A program made the translations under genes and the position numbers. From Cinclus cinclus (lineage: Eukaryota; Chordata; Aves; Passeriformes; Cinclidae), in contig NC_085072.1 in the NCBI RefSeq assembly GCF_963662255.1, positions 4,923,001 through 4,987,000 on the forward strand: a DNA stretch of 64,000 nucleotides, in the 5' to 3' direction. Shown piece by piece: positions 21,519 through 31,540 of this stretch. Each line of letters begins with the position of its first letter. Position 1 is the stretch's first letter. The notes under the pieces are model-generated. The model was not told the DNA's origin and made no database searches. It saw only the letters and a list, made by a program, of their open reading frames with translations.

Positions 21519-24500
21519 CTGCCAGGGGCAAAGACAGCGTTACCGACCTCAGAACCCTCGCCGGAGGGAAGCCCTGAGCCCACGGGCAGAGCTGGTCACC
21601 ATTCTCAGGCCGTGGGCAGGACCACCCCAGAAGGACGCACACCTCGGACACACTGCAGGACACCCCCTACGTGGGACAAGACACCATCTTCATGGGACAG
21701 GACATACTGCAGAACACCACTTCATGGAACAGGACACACCTCATGGGATATGAGACACTGCAGAACACCCAGCTTGTGGGACAGGACACACTGTGAGACA
21801 CACCCCTCATGGGGCAGGACATCCATCATGGGACAGGACATACTGCAGGACACCCCTCATGGGACAGGACACCCACCTCGTGGGACAGGCCACACTGCAG
21901 GATGCTGTTTCTGGCGATCTCACACATGTCACAGGTGCTGAGCTTGAACACCTGGGCAGCAATGGCATACTCCTCCATGAGGGGCTCCTGCAGCACAGGG
22001 TTAGGGGTCAGCAGCCTCTGCCAGCACAGCCTGTGTTCTGCAGGGGCTGTCCCAGAGCTCACAGAACCACTGAATCATTTGGGCTGGAATAGTTCTCCAG
22101 GGTCAAGTCCAACCTTCAACCAACACCCTCATGTCCACTAAACCATATCACAAACTGCCACATGTTCTCATTTTTTGAAAACTTCCAGCCACCACTGCCC
22201 TGGGCACCCTGTTTAGATGCTTGGCCCCTGTTTCAGTGACAAAATTTTTCCTAATATCCTATCTGAACATCTGCTGGTGGAGGGGGAGACGGCCCAGCAT
22301 ATGCTGGACCCTCTGCAAGTACCACTGGCTTTCAGAAAAGCCAAGCCCCCCACAGTTCTAGCCCCAGTGCTCAGCTCACACTGTACCTTGGTGTAGTGAA
22401 ACTGCATGGGGTCGTCTGTAGAAAGGGACACCATGAGCCCTTTCTGGTGGAAGTCAAGCAGGGGATTCTTGGCATACTCCAGGAAGAGACTGTTGTTGCT
22501 GAGTGGGGACATGGCAATGGGAATTCGGGCAAGGAAGTACAGATACTGCAGCACCGGGCTCTGCAAAGATGAGCAGAGGTACCATGTTAGGGATAAAGTT
22601 GCTGCACCTTCCACCTCTCCAGAGTCATTCCTCAGATCAGGCCAGGTCCCAGCCAGAGAACTGTGTGCAAGGAGAGAGATGGGCCAGCCAGCAATCAATG
22701 CTTCAGGATCAGGAACACAAGAGGCCAAGGAGCTGTCTGATATCCAACTCAGCTGGCTCCAGTGATAACAAACATACTCTCTGATGGGTCTGTGAGGCTA
22801 AACCCTCAAAAACTAATATATTGCTCAGCCACATCCCCAAACATGGCTGAAGAAGCCCAGAGAACCATTTAACATGTGCCTGAAGCCAGGCTGTGTCAGT
22901 GTAAAGCAGAGGCACAGGTAACCACCAGCTGCATGAGGCAGCTGTAAGCACTTCTGCTCTCCCGTGCCTGGGCTGCTCCTGGCAGCCTGCTCCACGTACC
23001 TTCTTGAGGTTGAGCCCGTGGGAGATGTTATCAGCTGTCATGAAGGCTGCCAGCAGGTGTGTGAGGGCCCCGGCCTCGCCGCAGTGCGGGCGGAACAGGA
23101 ACGTGTTCATCCCACGCTGCCTGGGCACAGGGAAGGAGCACTCAGAGCAGGCAAACAGCAGGGTTGGGTGGCTGGACCCAACTTTAGGCCCAGCTGTACT
23201 CCTACCATGAGTCCCCAGGAATCCAGCTTGACATTGGAGCACATGGCTCCTTCTCTTTCTCTCCTCTGTGTGTGCAGTAGATGCATCTCTGCAATCACTA
23301 AACTTTGACCCCAGCCCATTACACTTCCTACTGAGGGGTGTCTGGATTGCTCTGGGACATAATGCTCCAAATACAGAGCAAGGAAAACCCCACTTCTTCC
23401 ACACCAACAATCAAAGAACTGAGGTAAGTCACAAGGCAGCCCCTTGGCAGATCTCAGGCCTCACCTGCGCAGGTTGTTCAGCACCAGGATGTTGACATAC
23501 ATGTAGTAGATGTAGTAGGTGTAGGATGGGTTCTTCTGGGAAGTCCACTCCTCTGGCTTTGGGCTTTTAGTGCTGAACATGTGTCCACTGTGCTTGGATT
23601 CATCATCCACGCTATCAAAGCCCGTGATCTGCTTGGCAAGGGAACAAAAAAGGTGCATCTCACACTCCCCACCTCAGCATGGCTCACCACAGCTCACCAG
23701 AGCCTGGCTCTGCCCCTGTGCCCCCCAAGGGCAGGGTTGGGCAAGGCTGCAGACCTCACTCCTCACACCCCCCAAGCACTGTCCAGGACTAGGAGTAAAG
23801 CTCACATCTCCCCAGGAGATGAGTGGACAGCCATTCACAGCCCCACAGCAGCCAGCCCAAGGAGTCTGACCCCTCCCTGCACTTCTGGCCACACACCCCC
23901 TTCCCCAGTGGCCCACTGATGCCATTTTCCATGTCAGGGCCAATACCCCATTTCTTGTGCACAAACAGGAATGTGAGTTCTCCCCACACCTGACAACATC
24001 ACCAGGTGACACTCACGTGGCGTAGAAAGACACTCAGCTCTTTGTGGGCTTGGGGATTGATGGTGGCCTCAAACACAGGAACAAAGATATATTCCAGCAT
24101 TTTCCCAAAGTGGGGGAGGAAATTCTTGGACCTGAACACATCACTGTGGACAGAGACAGGGATTAATTGCTACCAGAGGGACAACATGGCCCACTGTCCC
24201 CACAACCCTTTCAGGGATGAGGGATCTATAAGGCACAGTGCTCCCTCAGCCCCACAGCACGTACTAAATCCTGGGGACTTGGATCATCCACTTCATGTTG
24301 GGGGAATAGACCCGGTGGGTGTTGAACCACTTGGCCAGCTTGGACCACTCCTCAGGCGACCGCCCGTAGATCGAGAGCCGGGGCTCTGTGTGCTGGTACT
24401 TGGCATCCTCCAGGTCAGAGCCAACCTCCTGCAAACCAGAGCACACCGTGGCAAGGGAAGCCACAGCAGCAGCACAGCTTCACCCTGTTCTCCTCTCCTC

Positions 24501-27500
24501 TCTCCATACCTTGATGATGGTAGCAAAATACTCGCCGTTGATGGCGTTCTCTGTCTTCAGGTAGAGGTCCCGCAGCTCGCTGGCCCCCACGGGGTTGTAC
24601 TTGTCATTGAACTTGTCAAAGCGCTGGAATGTCTGCCGGCCCTGGAGCAGGGAGATGAGGCTCAAACACTGCCCTCACAACTTGGCAGGGAGCAGAGACT
24701 GAGCCAAACCACCCAAAATGGCAAAACCAGGACACAACTATTGATGCACACAAGTGTGGGTGCACAGCAAAGGGGAAAGCCATAGGGGCAAGAGTGGCCT
24801 TACAGTAAATGGCCTACCACTTACAGCATGGACATCCAGGGAATCCACTGTCAGGTCATAGGGGTGCAGTTTGAGCTGCTGGAAAAGCTGTTTCAGGGTG
24901 AGCTGTTTGCCCTTAGCATCATAGACCACACGGTCAGCATCCACATGGTAGGATTTCTTGATGAAACGCAGAAGGTGCTTCTGGTTCATGCAGGCTGCAG
25001 CATGGATGTGCGTGTCCACCTGGGAAAACAGAGGGACAGCTTCAAGCTGGGATGCTTGGGTACCATCCCAGGGAGGTGAACAAACCCCTCAGGTGAGCAC
25101 GTTGTGTGGAGAGCAGTTCTCAGCCCAGCAGGTGAACACAGCCAGAGGGCACAACTTTGCCAAGAGCACTGAAGGCAGCACATTCCCATTCACAGGAGCA
25201 AGGCTGCTGCTACAGACAGGGACTGTAGCATCTAGTTCCCAGGGAGGGGCAGGCACTATGACAGCTCTTCTCCAGAGTCCTTGGGGCTCTAAGCCTTGCC
25301 TTTTACCTTCCTGCAGTTGTAGAAGTCACGGTGGGGGTTGTTCTTCAGCTCCCTCATCTCCTCCATCTCATTGAGCATCTCGTGCACTTGGAACTTGGAC
25401 GAGAGGAACTTGAGGCGCCGGTGAGTGTAGGTCTTCCTGGTGAGAGCAGAGGGCAGAACAGTCACTGGGCTCCTCGCCCCTTGGCACAGGGACACAGATT
25501 CCACCTGGGGTGGAGGAGCTCATGCTGGCCAGCCCTGCTTCCCTGAGGTGCCTTCCCTGGGAAGCTGGGCCTGTCTCCAGCCCATGAATGCTGCTTAGTT
25601 TAAGTCCCAAGTCAAGAAGGCTGACAAGAGCTGAGGACACTTGGGCAGCCAGGTGTGTCACCAGCGGGTTCCTCCTTCTTCCCAGGAATGGGAGGGGGCT
25701 GCCCTGACCTCTCTCTGCCCACCGAGGCAGGACCTGGTGGGTTGTGCACTTACACAGGCCCCTGTGCAATCAGGACCAAGAGGAAGTTCATGTCATCGAT
25801 GAAGTGCTCGAGGCTGGGGTAGGGCAGGTCCTTTGGCTCATTTCTCTCAGCCGCTGCCTTGTCTGCGTAGACATAAACTACCCCATCCTTCATCTGCACA
25901 TGGTATCCCAGGTCCTCAGGGAGGTTCCCAGTGTCAAAGGGATCCTGTCCATCCTTCACTGGTGGGGTGAACACTGCAGCAAAAGGAGAATTCCATGAGG
26001 CTGCAAGCCCAAACCTCCCAGACCTGCCTTGCTCCCCCACCCCACGCAGCGGGCAGGGACACCCCACCACTGTGACACCAAGGAGGGAGCCTGGGCATGT
26101 GCTTTGCACAGCCCTTTCCTGCGCCCTGCCCCATGCTGAAGCCAGAGGAACCCCTGGGGTGCCTGGATGTACCTGGGCCAACATCACTTGGTTTCCAGGG
26201 CTTGCCCTCGATGGTGCGCAGGTACTGCGAGGGTGTCTTGGGGAACCTCTGCAGTGACTGCTGCATGTTCTTCTCCCGGATGCACAGTGCCCGGTACAGG
26301 CCCCTGCACACCACTTCAAAGTCTTCCACTGTCACCTGCAAGGGAGGCGATGCTGAAGGCAGCCACACAGCTGGGACATAGGTATGTCCAAGAGACACCC
26401 CACTGCACCCAGGTGGAGGGAGATTTTGGTCACGGCAAGATAAATGTCAAAAAATGGTTTGGGCTGGAAGGGATCCTAAATCTCATATTGTTCCAGCCCC
26501 TGCTGTGGGCAGGGACACCTTCCACTATCCCAGGTTGCTCCCAGTCCCATCCAGCCTGGCCTTGAACACTTCCAGGAATGGGGCAACCACAGCTTCTCTG
26601 GGAAACCTGTGCTGGGGCACCCTTGCAGGGAAGAATTCCTTCCCAATATCCCATCTAACCCTGCCCTCTGGCAGTGGGAAACCATTCCCCCTTGTCCTGT
26701 TACTACATGGTATTGTAAAATATCCCTCTCCAACTTTCTTGTCATATCATATAATCATATTGTATCATATCTCATATATCTCATCATGTCATATATCAAA
26801 TCATATCAATGTCCCACTGATCTGCCTGAGCAGGGCAAGGAAGGGATGATAGGCAGACACCCAGACATGACCAAGGGAAGCTCCTGGTTCCAGAACCAGT
26901 AAATTCCGATGTCACCCCCTCTTAACATTCCTCACTGCAATTAGTAATTGACCCTGAAATGGAAGCCAGGCCTGGACAAAACGTTAAAGCTATTTTTGGA
27001 TCCCAGGCTGAAACTGAAGCAGGAACAACAACATGCACCTAACCCTGTGTGTCAATGATTTTTTATTTACTGCCCAGACAAGTGTTTTGGGCAGTCATGT
27101 GGGCAGATGCTGGAGTGGAGTAGGCTGGGAAACCAGCACTCCCAGCTGGGACAGTAATGGCAGGGGGAATGTACTCAGTGCCTGAGCAGGGAGGGATTTC
27201 CAGAACCCTCCACCAGGCTCTTAGAAATAGCAAATGTAATAGGAGGCTGAGGAAGAGAGGGGGGCAGGATTAGCATGGGATGTGATCACAGTGCTGGTGA
27301 ACTGGCTCTAGGTGACCCTGCCTGTACCAGGGGCTTGGTGACCTCCCTCAGCCCTTCTGGGATCCCTGGATGTGCACAGACCTCAGACAGACAGAGCTGT
27401 GTGCAAGCAGAGAGGATGTGACAGAGGGAGCACAGCCTGCCCTGCCAGGCCGTCCCTGGAGAATCCCATGGGAATATGCAGCACCCCACAGCTCCTGCTA

Positions 27501-30500
27501 AGGAATTCAGCTCTGGATCCCCAGGGATGCAGCAGGACATCCCCAGATGCTTGTGAGACACAGACTGAGCTGGGAGACACACCCTCCCCACTGCAGCTCC
27601 TGCAGTGACTCCTGTGTCACTGAGCACTGCCGAGGGACAGGCAGGGACCATGGGGTGGCCAGAATGGAAAGGGAGCAGCCATGGAAGTACCTACCCCAGA
27701 GGCATAATCCCCAGTGATCTGCACCCGCTGGAAGTCGGGCACAGTCTGGTACTGGGGGCAGGTGGAGTTGGCCTCATCAGCGGCAGCCGGGCGGGGCACG
27801 GACACGGCAGCCATGGACGGTGCCAGCACAGTCTTCATGCGGAGCAGCTTCTTCCTGCTACAGGGGAAAGGCTCAGGCAAACTGCCCCGTTCCATGGTCA
27901 CACACAGCTGCAGGGCCAGGGGCACTTCCCACAGCCATGTTCCAGCTGTGCACAACATGATCCAGCTCACTGCTGGTCTCTGAGCACCTTTAGCAGGCAC
28001 TGCCAGAAGCACAGGCTACAGCACATATAGTAGCCACAGGCTTTGGAAGTTGCATCTTTCCAGAGTCTCTAGGTCTCCCTCCCCAACGGCTCTGTGACCA
28101 TTGCTGTGCTGACACCCAGGGAACAGGCCAAGGGTGTCTTTTTGTCCAACAGTGGAAACAGTTGGAGAGGAAATCCTGGAGTACCTGACAGATGCCCTGG
28201 GATTATCAAGGATTTACTCCACAGGTGTGAGCTGTGCCCAAGGGCCTTGATTTACATCCCCCCTGTTTGCTCTGGCCATGAGGTGCAGGCTCTGCCCCTC
28301 TCCTTGCCCAGGCTCCTAGGAACTCACCGCTTTTCCACTGTGGCACTGGACTCCTGGAGCATCATGTGCAGTGTCATTTCCTGGCGGGAGATGGGGCAGA
28401 TCTCTTCCACATCGAAGTGAGAGATTTCCCCCCTGACCTCCTCATCCTTCACCTCGGAGGCGAAGACCTTCTCGGCGAAGGAGCGCATGGACTCATCCAT
28501 CTCTGCAAAGAGGAAATAGTGTCCCACAGGGAGGTGATTCCCAGCCACTGGAACAGGCAGGGGCCCCTTGCAGGCAGCTCCGTGCTCAGCTACCATTGCC
28601 TCATGGTCCCCACACCCTAGAGAAGACTCTGAGCCACCTCCCAGATTTGCAGCAAGGATGGGCCACACCTGGTGGGCTGCAGACATACCTTGATGCCCCT
28701 ACTACAGCAGGAAAAGTAAATACAGTCCAAGAGTGCTGCCAAAAGGCCCAGAGAGAAGCAGGTCCTTGGGAAAGGCAGTTATGGGAGCATGCACTGGGTG
28801 GAAGAGCGGAAAGCTGGCAGAGCCCTTACAGCTCCAGGGAGCCCGAAATCCACTTGCTGCAGCAGTCAGGGGGAAGGGAGAGGTCTGGATGGGGGCAGAG
28901 CTGGCAGCCCAAACACTCAGCTCCCACCATCCCAGGGCAGCTGGGGACCCCAGCTGGGCACTCCCAGCCCACCACGTGCATCATGCTGCAAAGGTGCCAG
29001 AGCCACCACTGACACAGGGCTGGCTGGAACTTTATAGAGGAGGACAAGGAAGGTTAAAAGCCCTTCCACTGCCAATAAAACACCATAAAACAAGAACCCA
29101 AGGGTTCTGCTGGCAGCAACTCCCAGAAGCAGATGTTTGCATGGCAGCACAGGGGCACTGACAGCAGTTTTTGACAGCTCGGCACAAGGCAAGGTGAGGA
29201 TCAGTGTCCAAGGATGGACCTCACCATCGAGTGTCACACAGGATATGGTCACAGGTGAGGACCAAAGCAGAACAGAGAGAGGATTCTCAACAGCACTCAG
29301 GGTGCCAGAATGACATTTAACAAATTGCATATTTTGGTGCTATATCAGAGGACCAAAAGATGGGACCATTCCATGTAACACCGATGGGCAGAGCTGGCAC
29401 TGCCAGGAACTAGCATTTCCCCAGCTGCTGAAGGAGCACCATGATCATGATCTACACGATCTACATGATCATGTAACTGCTGCTTGGTTCCAGCAGCAGT
29501 TTCATGTCTAGGCAGTAACACAGCAGAGCATAGAGAAACCCAGCAATACTCACGTTTGTGTTCTGCTGTTTGAGATAAAACAGAGATAAAGTAAAAGCTG
29601 TTGTGATCAGCCCCTCAAAATCTGAGCCTTTCTGCCTTATCACCTCATCAGTCTTTAAAAAGGGGTTAGCAAAGTACAAGTTTAGTCAAAGCCTTCCACA
29701 CCTTCCACTTATAAAAGAATCACAGAATCCTAGAATGGTTTGGGTTGGAACAGGAAGGGACCTTAAAGCTCATCTGATGGGCAGGGACACCTTCCACTAT
29801 CCCAGGTTGCTCCCAGCCCCTTCCAGCCTGGCCTTGGGCACTCCCAGGGATCCAGGGGCAGCCACAGCTGTTCTGGGCACCCTGTGCCAGGGCCTCACTA
29901 CCCTCACAGGGAACAATTCCTTCCCAATATCCCATCTAACCCCACCCTCCTTTGGCTTAAAACCATTCCCCCTTGTCCTGTCATTCCCTGCCCTTGTGAG
30001 AAGTCCTCAGCCTTCCTGTAGCCCCTTTAGATACTGGAAGGAAAAGGCAGAGAAGCTGTCACTTTTAGGAAGACAAAGAGGGAAGTTCTGCATTTTCTGT
30101 CCCCTGACAGAGCCTCGGTGATGCCTCAGCGTTGAACCAAACCCCACTGCAGGTCCATCCCACAGCCCCCCACCCCAGCGTGGCCTGACACATCCCCTGC
30201 TTTCCCTGCACTGCCCGAGGTGGAGCATTCTCTAGAGCCAGGTCCTCTCACTCCACACCGCCCGAGCCTGACAGGTACCAGTCCTGTGCTAAGGCTGAGC
30301 TGGCCTGGAATGGCTCTGCTCTCCCTTGCACCTGCAGGGACACAGGGAGGGCAGCACAGCCTTCTCCTGCTGACCTGTCAAGCAGGTATTCCAGAGGCTC
30401 AGAGCACCAGGCTTTGCTGTTTTTTGCCCTTGACTCGCCCTCCTTTGTGGCTCTCAGGATGGGTGGTGATTTCAGAGTTCCATGTCCCTGTGGTCACAGC

Positions 30501-31350
30501 TCCCCTTATTCCCCAACAGGACGAGAGAACTGAAGCACTCACACAGACCTCAGTGCTGGTCAGCAGGGTGCCAGCAGCACTCTGAGGGTGCAAGCCCTGC
30601 CCTTTCCATCTGACCCAGCAGTTCAGGCTGCAGCTCTGCCATCACAGCTGCTGACTTCCCAAAGCCCAGCCTGCGGAACACACGCTCTGGAATCCTGACT
30701 CCACAGATTCATTTGCCAACAAAGCATCCCAGAAATGTTTAGTTTGACCTTTCATCTCTTTAGTGGACGAAAATTACACTCAGGAAGGTTCACAATCTCC
30801 CACTGATGGTGCAGGGCGAGGCTTCGTGTGCTAGGAAAGTCTCTCACATCACAGCCCTGCAATTCCAAACACGCTTCTATCAGGGCTGCTTGGTGCTGTT
30901 ATCACTCAGGACTCTGCAGTCACCTGCCACATGTCCCTCTGCACTGTCCTGCAGAGCCTGGCTGGCCCTGCTCCTGCTGCCCAGCTCCTGCTCCCATCCC
31001 CTTGGGACTGCAGCTCCCCATATCTGAGCTTCACCAGCTTGACCAGAGATTCCTGAAAAGCCTCTGAGCCCTTCCACAGGGATTTAATGATGTCATTATA
31101 GAACACATCACACTGCAGGAGAGACTCGTTCCTTCAGTACAAGCAGAGCAAGATTTAAACAATAACACAATTTCTTTACTGCACTATCCAAACACATCTC
31201 CAAGCAGGAAGAAAAAAGCCCAGAGGCCCTAGTGAGGTCCCCTGGACACCACACATCCAAATCTCCAAGGCTGTGGGCCTGGAACATGCCCTGTGGCTCC
31301 TTGGCTCCCACTTGGCTTTCAGACCTACCTGGAATTCTCACCCGGGACAT
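21363..31350 (-). CDS. AMPD1: AMPD1, muscle AMP deaminase (complete)
   Basis: Catalyses AMP to IMP plus ammonia in the purine nucleotide cycle of skeletal muscle. Sixteen exons: 31329-31350, 29554-29565, 28328-28502, 27695-27857, 26173-26335, 25754-25973, 25307-25436, 24825-25019, 24510-24641, 24265-24428, 24017-24143, 23465-23628, 23000-23120, 22387-22560, 21877-21987, 21363-21518. They total 2229 nt, 742 aa plus stop (human 747). Zinc/catalytic signatures: [16 protein letters not shown] (about residues 299-314), [12 protein letters not shown] (His about 568), and the deaminase signature [11 protein letters not shown] (about residues 642-652). The C-terminus [17 protein letters not shown] ends at TAG 21363-21365. 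It is compared with AMPD1, not AMPD2/3, because of synteny, the short N-terminus and the 12-nt second exon. Confidence 0.97.
21640..21903. repeat. Minisatellite in AMPD1 intron 15, homologous to the end of exon 15
   Basis: Alternating units of about 20 and 33 bp (plus strand: cctcatgggacaggaca, then ..catactgcaggacaccc), about nine partial copies between 21640 and 21876. The same words continue into exon 15 at 21877-21903 (ctcgtgggacaggcc, then acactgcaggat), where they encode [10 protein letters not shown]. On the minus strand several copies re-create donor-like GAG|GTGTGT (near 21740). Confidence 0.9.
21877..21987 (-). CDS. AMPD1: AMPD1 coding exon 15
   Basis: 111 nt, 37 codons. [20 protein letters not shown] to [10 protein letters not shown], donor GAG|GTGGGT. 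Its last ~27 nt are the apparent template of the minisatellite in the following intron. Confidence 0.97.
22065..22270 (-). repeat. CR1 LINE 3' fragment
   Basis: gggctggaatagttctccag, then aagtccaaccttcaaccaac and tttttcctaatatcctatct. A different CR1 subfamily from most copies here; AMPD1 intron 14. Confidence 0.85.
22387..22560 (-). CDS. AMPD1: AMPD1 coding exon 14 (deaminase signature)
   Basis: 174 nt, 58 codons. Encodes [20 protein letters not shown] and the adenosine/AMP deaminase signature [14 protein letters not shown]. Acceptor TTTGCAG, donor AAG|GTACAG. Confidence 0.98.
23000..23120 (-). CDS. AMPD1: AMPD1 coding exon 13
   Basis: 121 nt. Encodes [20 protein letters not shown], including the third zinc-site His region, then [11 protein letters not shown]. 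Acceptor GCCCAG, donor AAG|GTACGT. Confidence 0.97.
23465..23628 (-). CDS. AMPD1: AMPD1 coding exon 12
   Basis: 164 nt. Encodes [20 protein letters not shown], then [20 protein letters not shown]. Ends AG|GTGAGG, completing Arg. Confidence 0.97.
24017..24143 (-). CDS. AMPD1: AMPD1 coding exon 11
   Basis: 127 nt. Encodes (Y)[20 protein letters not shown], then [20 protein letters not shown]. Acceptor CCACAG|T, donor CAC|GTGAGT. Confidence 0.96.
24265..24428 (-). CDS. AMPD1: AMPD1 coding exon 10
   Basis: 164 nt. Encodes [20 protein letters not shown], then [10 protein letters not shown](Y). Donor TTTA|GTACGT in phase 2. Without splicing the frame would reach TAG at this junction. Confidence 0.96.
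24510..24641 (-). CDS. AMPD1: AMPD1 coding exon 9
   Basis: 132 nt, 44 codons. Encodes [20 protein letters not shown], then [17 protein letters not shown]. Acceptor CTCCAG, donor AAG|GTATGG. Confidence 0.97.
24825..25019 (-). CDS. AMPD1: AMPD1 coding exon 8 (catalytic HIHAAA)
   Basis: 195 nt, 65 codons. Holds the zinc-binding motif [19 protein letters not shown] and ends [10 protein letters not shown]. Donor GCT|GTAAGT, acceptor CCCAG. Confidence 0.98.
25307..25436 (-). CDS. AMPD1: AMPD1 coding exon 7
   Basis: 130 nt. Encodes (V)[20 protein letters not shown] to [12 protein letters not shown]. Acceptor CACCAG, donor AAG|GTAAAA. Confidence 0.97.
25754..25973 (-). CDS. AMPD1: AMPD1 coding exon 6
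   Basis: 220 nt. Encodes [35 protein letters not shown] and [16 protein letters not shown]. Donor CCTGT|GTAAGT, acceptor CTGCAG. Confidence 0.96.
26173..26335 (-). CDS. AMPD1: AMPD1 coding exon 5
   Basis: 163 nt. Encodes [20 protein letters not shown], then [14 protein letters not shown]. Donor CCAG|GTACAT; the final G completes Val with exon 6. Confidence 0.96.
26450..26720 (-). repeat. CR1 LINE 3' fragment
   Basis: atggtttgggctggaaggga to ttcccaatatcccatctaac and ccccttgtcctgttac. One of the longer copies, in AMPD1 intron 4. Confidence 0.9.
26735..26815. repeat. CATAT-type simple repeat
   Basis: Imperfect catatcatat/tcatatctcatat array immediately following the CR1 copy. Confidence 0.9.
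27695..27857 (-). CDS. AMPD1: AMPD1 coding exon 4
   Basis: 163 nt. Begins [10 protein letters not shown] after a split Arg and ends [19 protein letters not shown], a strongly conserved AMPD block. The middle ([20 protein letters not shown]) is divergent and Ala/Pro-rich. Acceptor CTGTAG, donor GGG|GTAGGT. Confidence 0.95.
28328..28502 (-). CDS. AMPD1: AMPD1 coding exon 3
   Basis: 175 nt. Encodes [20 protein letters not shown], then [17 protein letters not shown]. Ends CG|GTGAGT, completing Arg with exon 4. Acceptor TTTGCAG. Confidence 0.95.
29440..29473. repeat. Paired CATGATCATG palindromes
   Basis: The self-complementary decamer CATGATCATG occurs at 29440-29449 and 29464-29473, separated by 14 nt that contain two ATCTA words. 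A 10-bp stem with a 14-nt loop is possible. It lies about 80 nt downstream of the AMPD1 micro-exon donor. Confidence 0.85.
29554..29565 (-). CDS. AMPD1: AMPD1 micro-exon 2 (12 nt)
   Basis: Exactly 12 nt between AAACAG and GTGAGT. It supplies codons 8 (last two bases) to 12 (first base): A-E-H-K-Q across the junctions. Human AMPD1 exon 2 is also 12 nt, is alternatively skipped, and carries the common Gln12 stop variant. Here codon 12 is CAG (Gln). Confidence 0.9.
29717..30010 (-). repeat. CR1 LINE 3' fragment
   Basis: atcacagaatcctagaatgg, then tttgggttgg, to ccttgtcctgtcattccctg. A long copy inside AMPD1 intron 1, about 150 bp upstream of micro-exon 2 in transcript direction. Confidence 0.92.
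31329..31350 (-). CDS. AMPD1: AMPD1 coding exon 1 (22 coding nt)
   Basis: MSRVRIP plus one base, then donor CCAG|GTAGGT. Human AMPD1 also starts with seven codons plus one base (MPLFKLP). The spliced reading MSRVRIPAEHKQMDESM aligns with human MPLFKLPAEEKQIDDAM, which identifies this small exon. Confidence 0.85.
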
Positions 31351-31499
31351 TTCAGCAGTGTTTGCAGAGCCTCAATATCACCCCAGAGTCCACGAGCACA
31401 AGGGGCCAAGTGACTGCCTGGCAGCCCAACACTAATTTTACTGCTTTCCCTTCCCTGTAATCAGACTCTCCCACTCTAAAAGGAGAGTGGAGATCAACT

Positions 31500-31540
31500 C
31501 TGGGACTATTTAAAGTGCTGCCACAAGCACTTGAACTGAA
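31500..31540 (-). promoter_or_regulatory. AMPD1: Possible AMPD1 core promoter (TATA-like)
   Basis: Minus-strand CTTTAAATAG at 31506-31515 is a TATA-like element about 157 nt upstream of the AMPD1 ATG, with a CANNTG E-box (cacttg) just upstream. There is no CpG island here, which fits a tissue-restricted muscle promoter. The exact start is not determined. Confidence 0.35.

Noticed and set aside
20422..21941. Several long open frames on both strands over the CpG island and AMPD1 3' end
   Set aside because: Arg/Pro/Ala-rich translations of GC-rich and tandem-repeat DNA. Different frames are equally open and show no domain.
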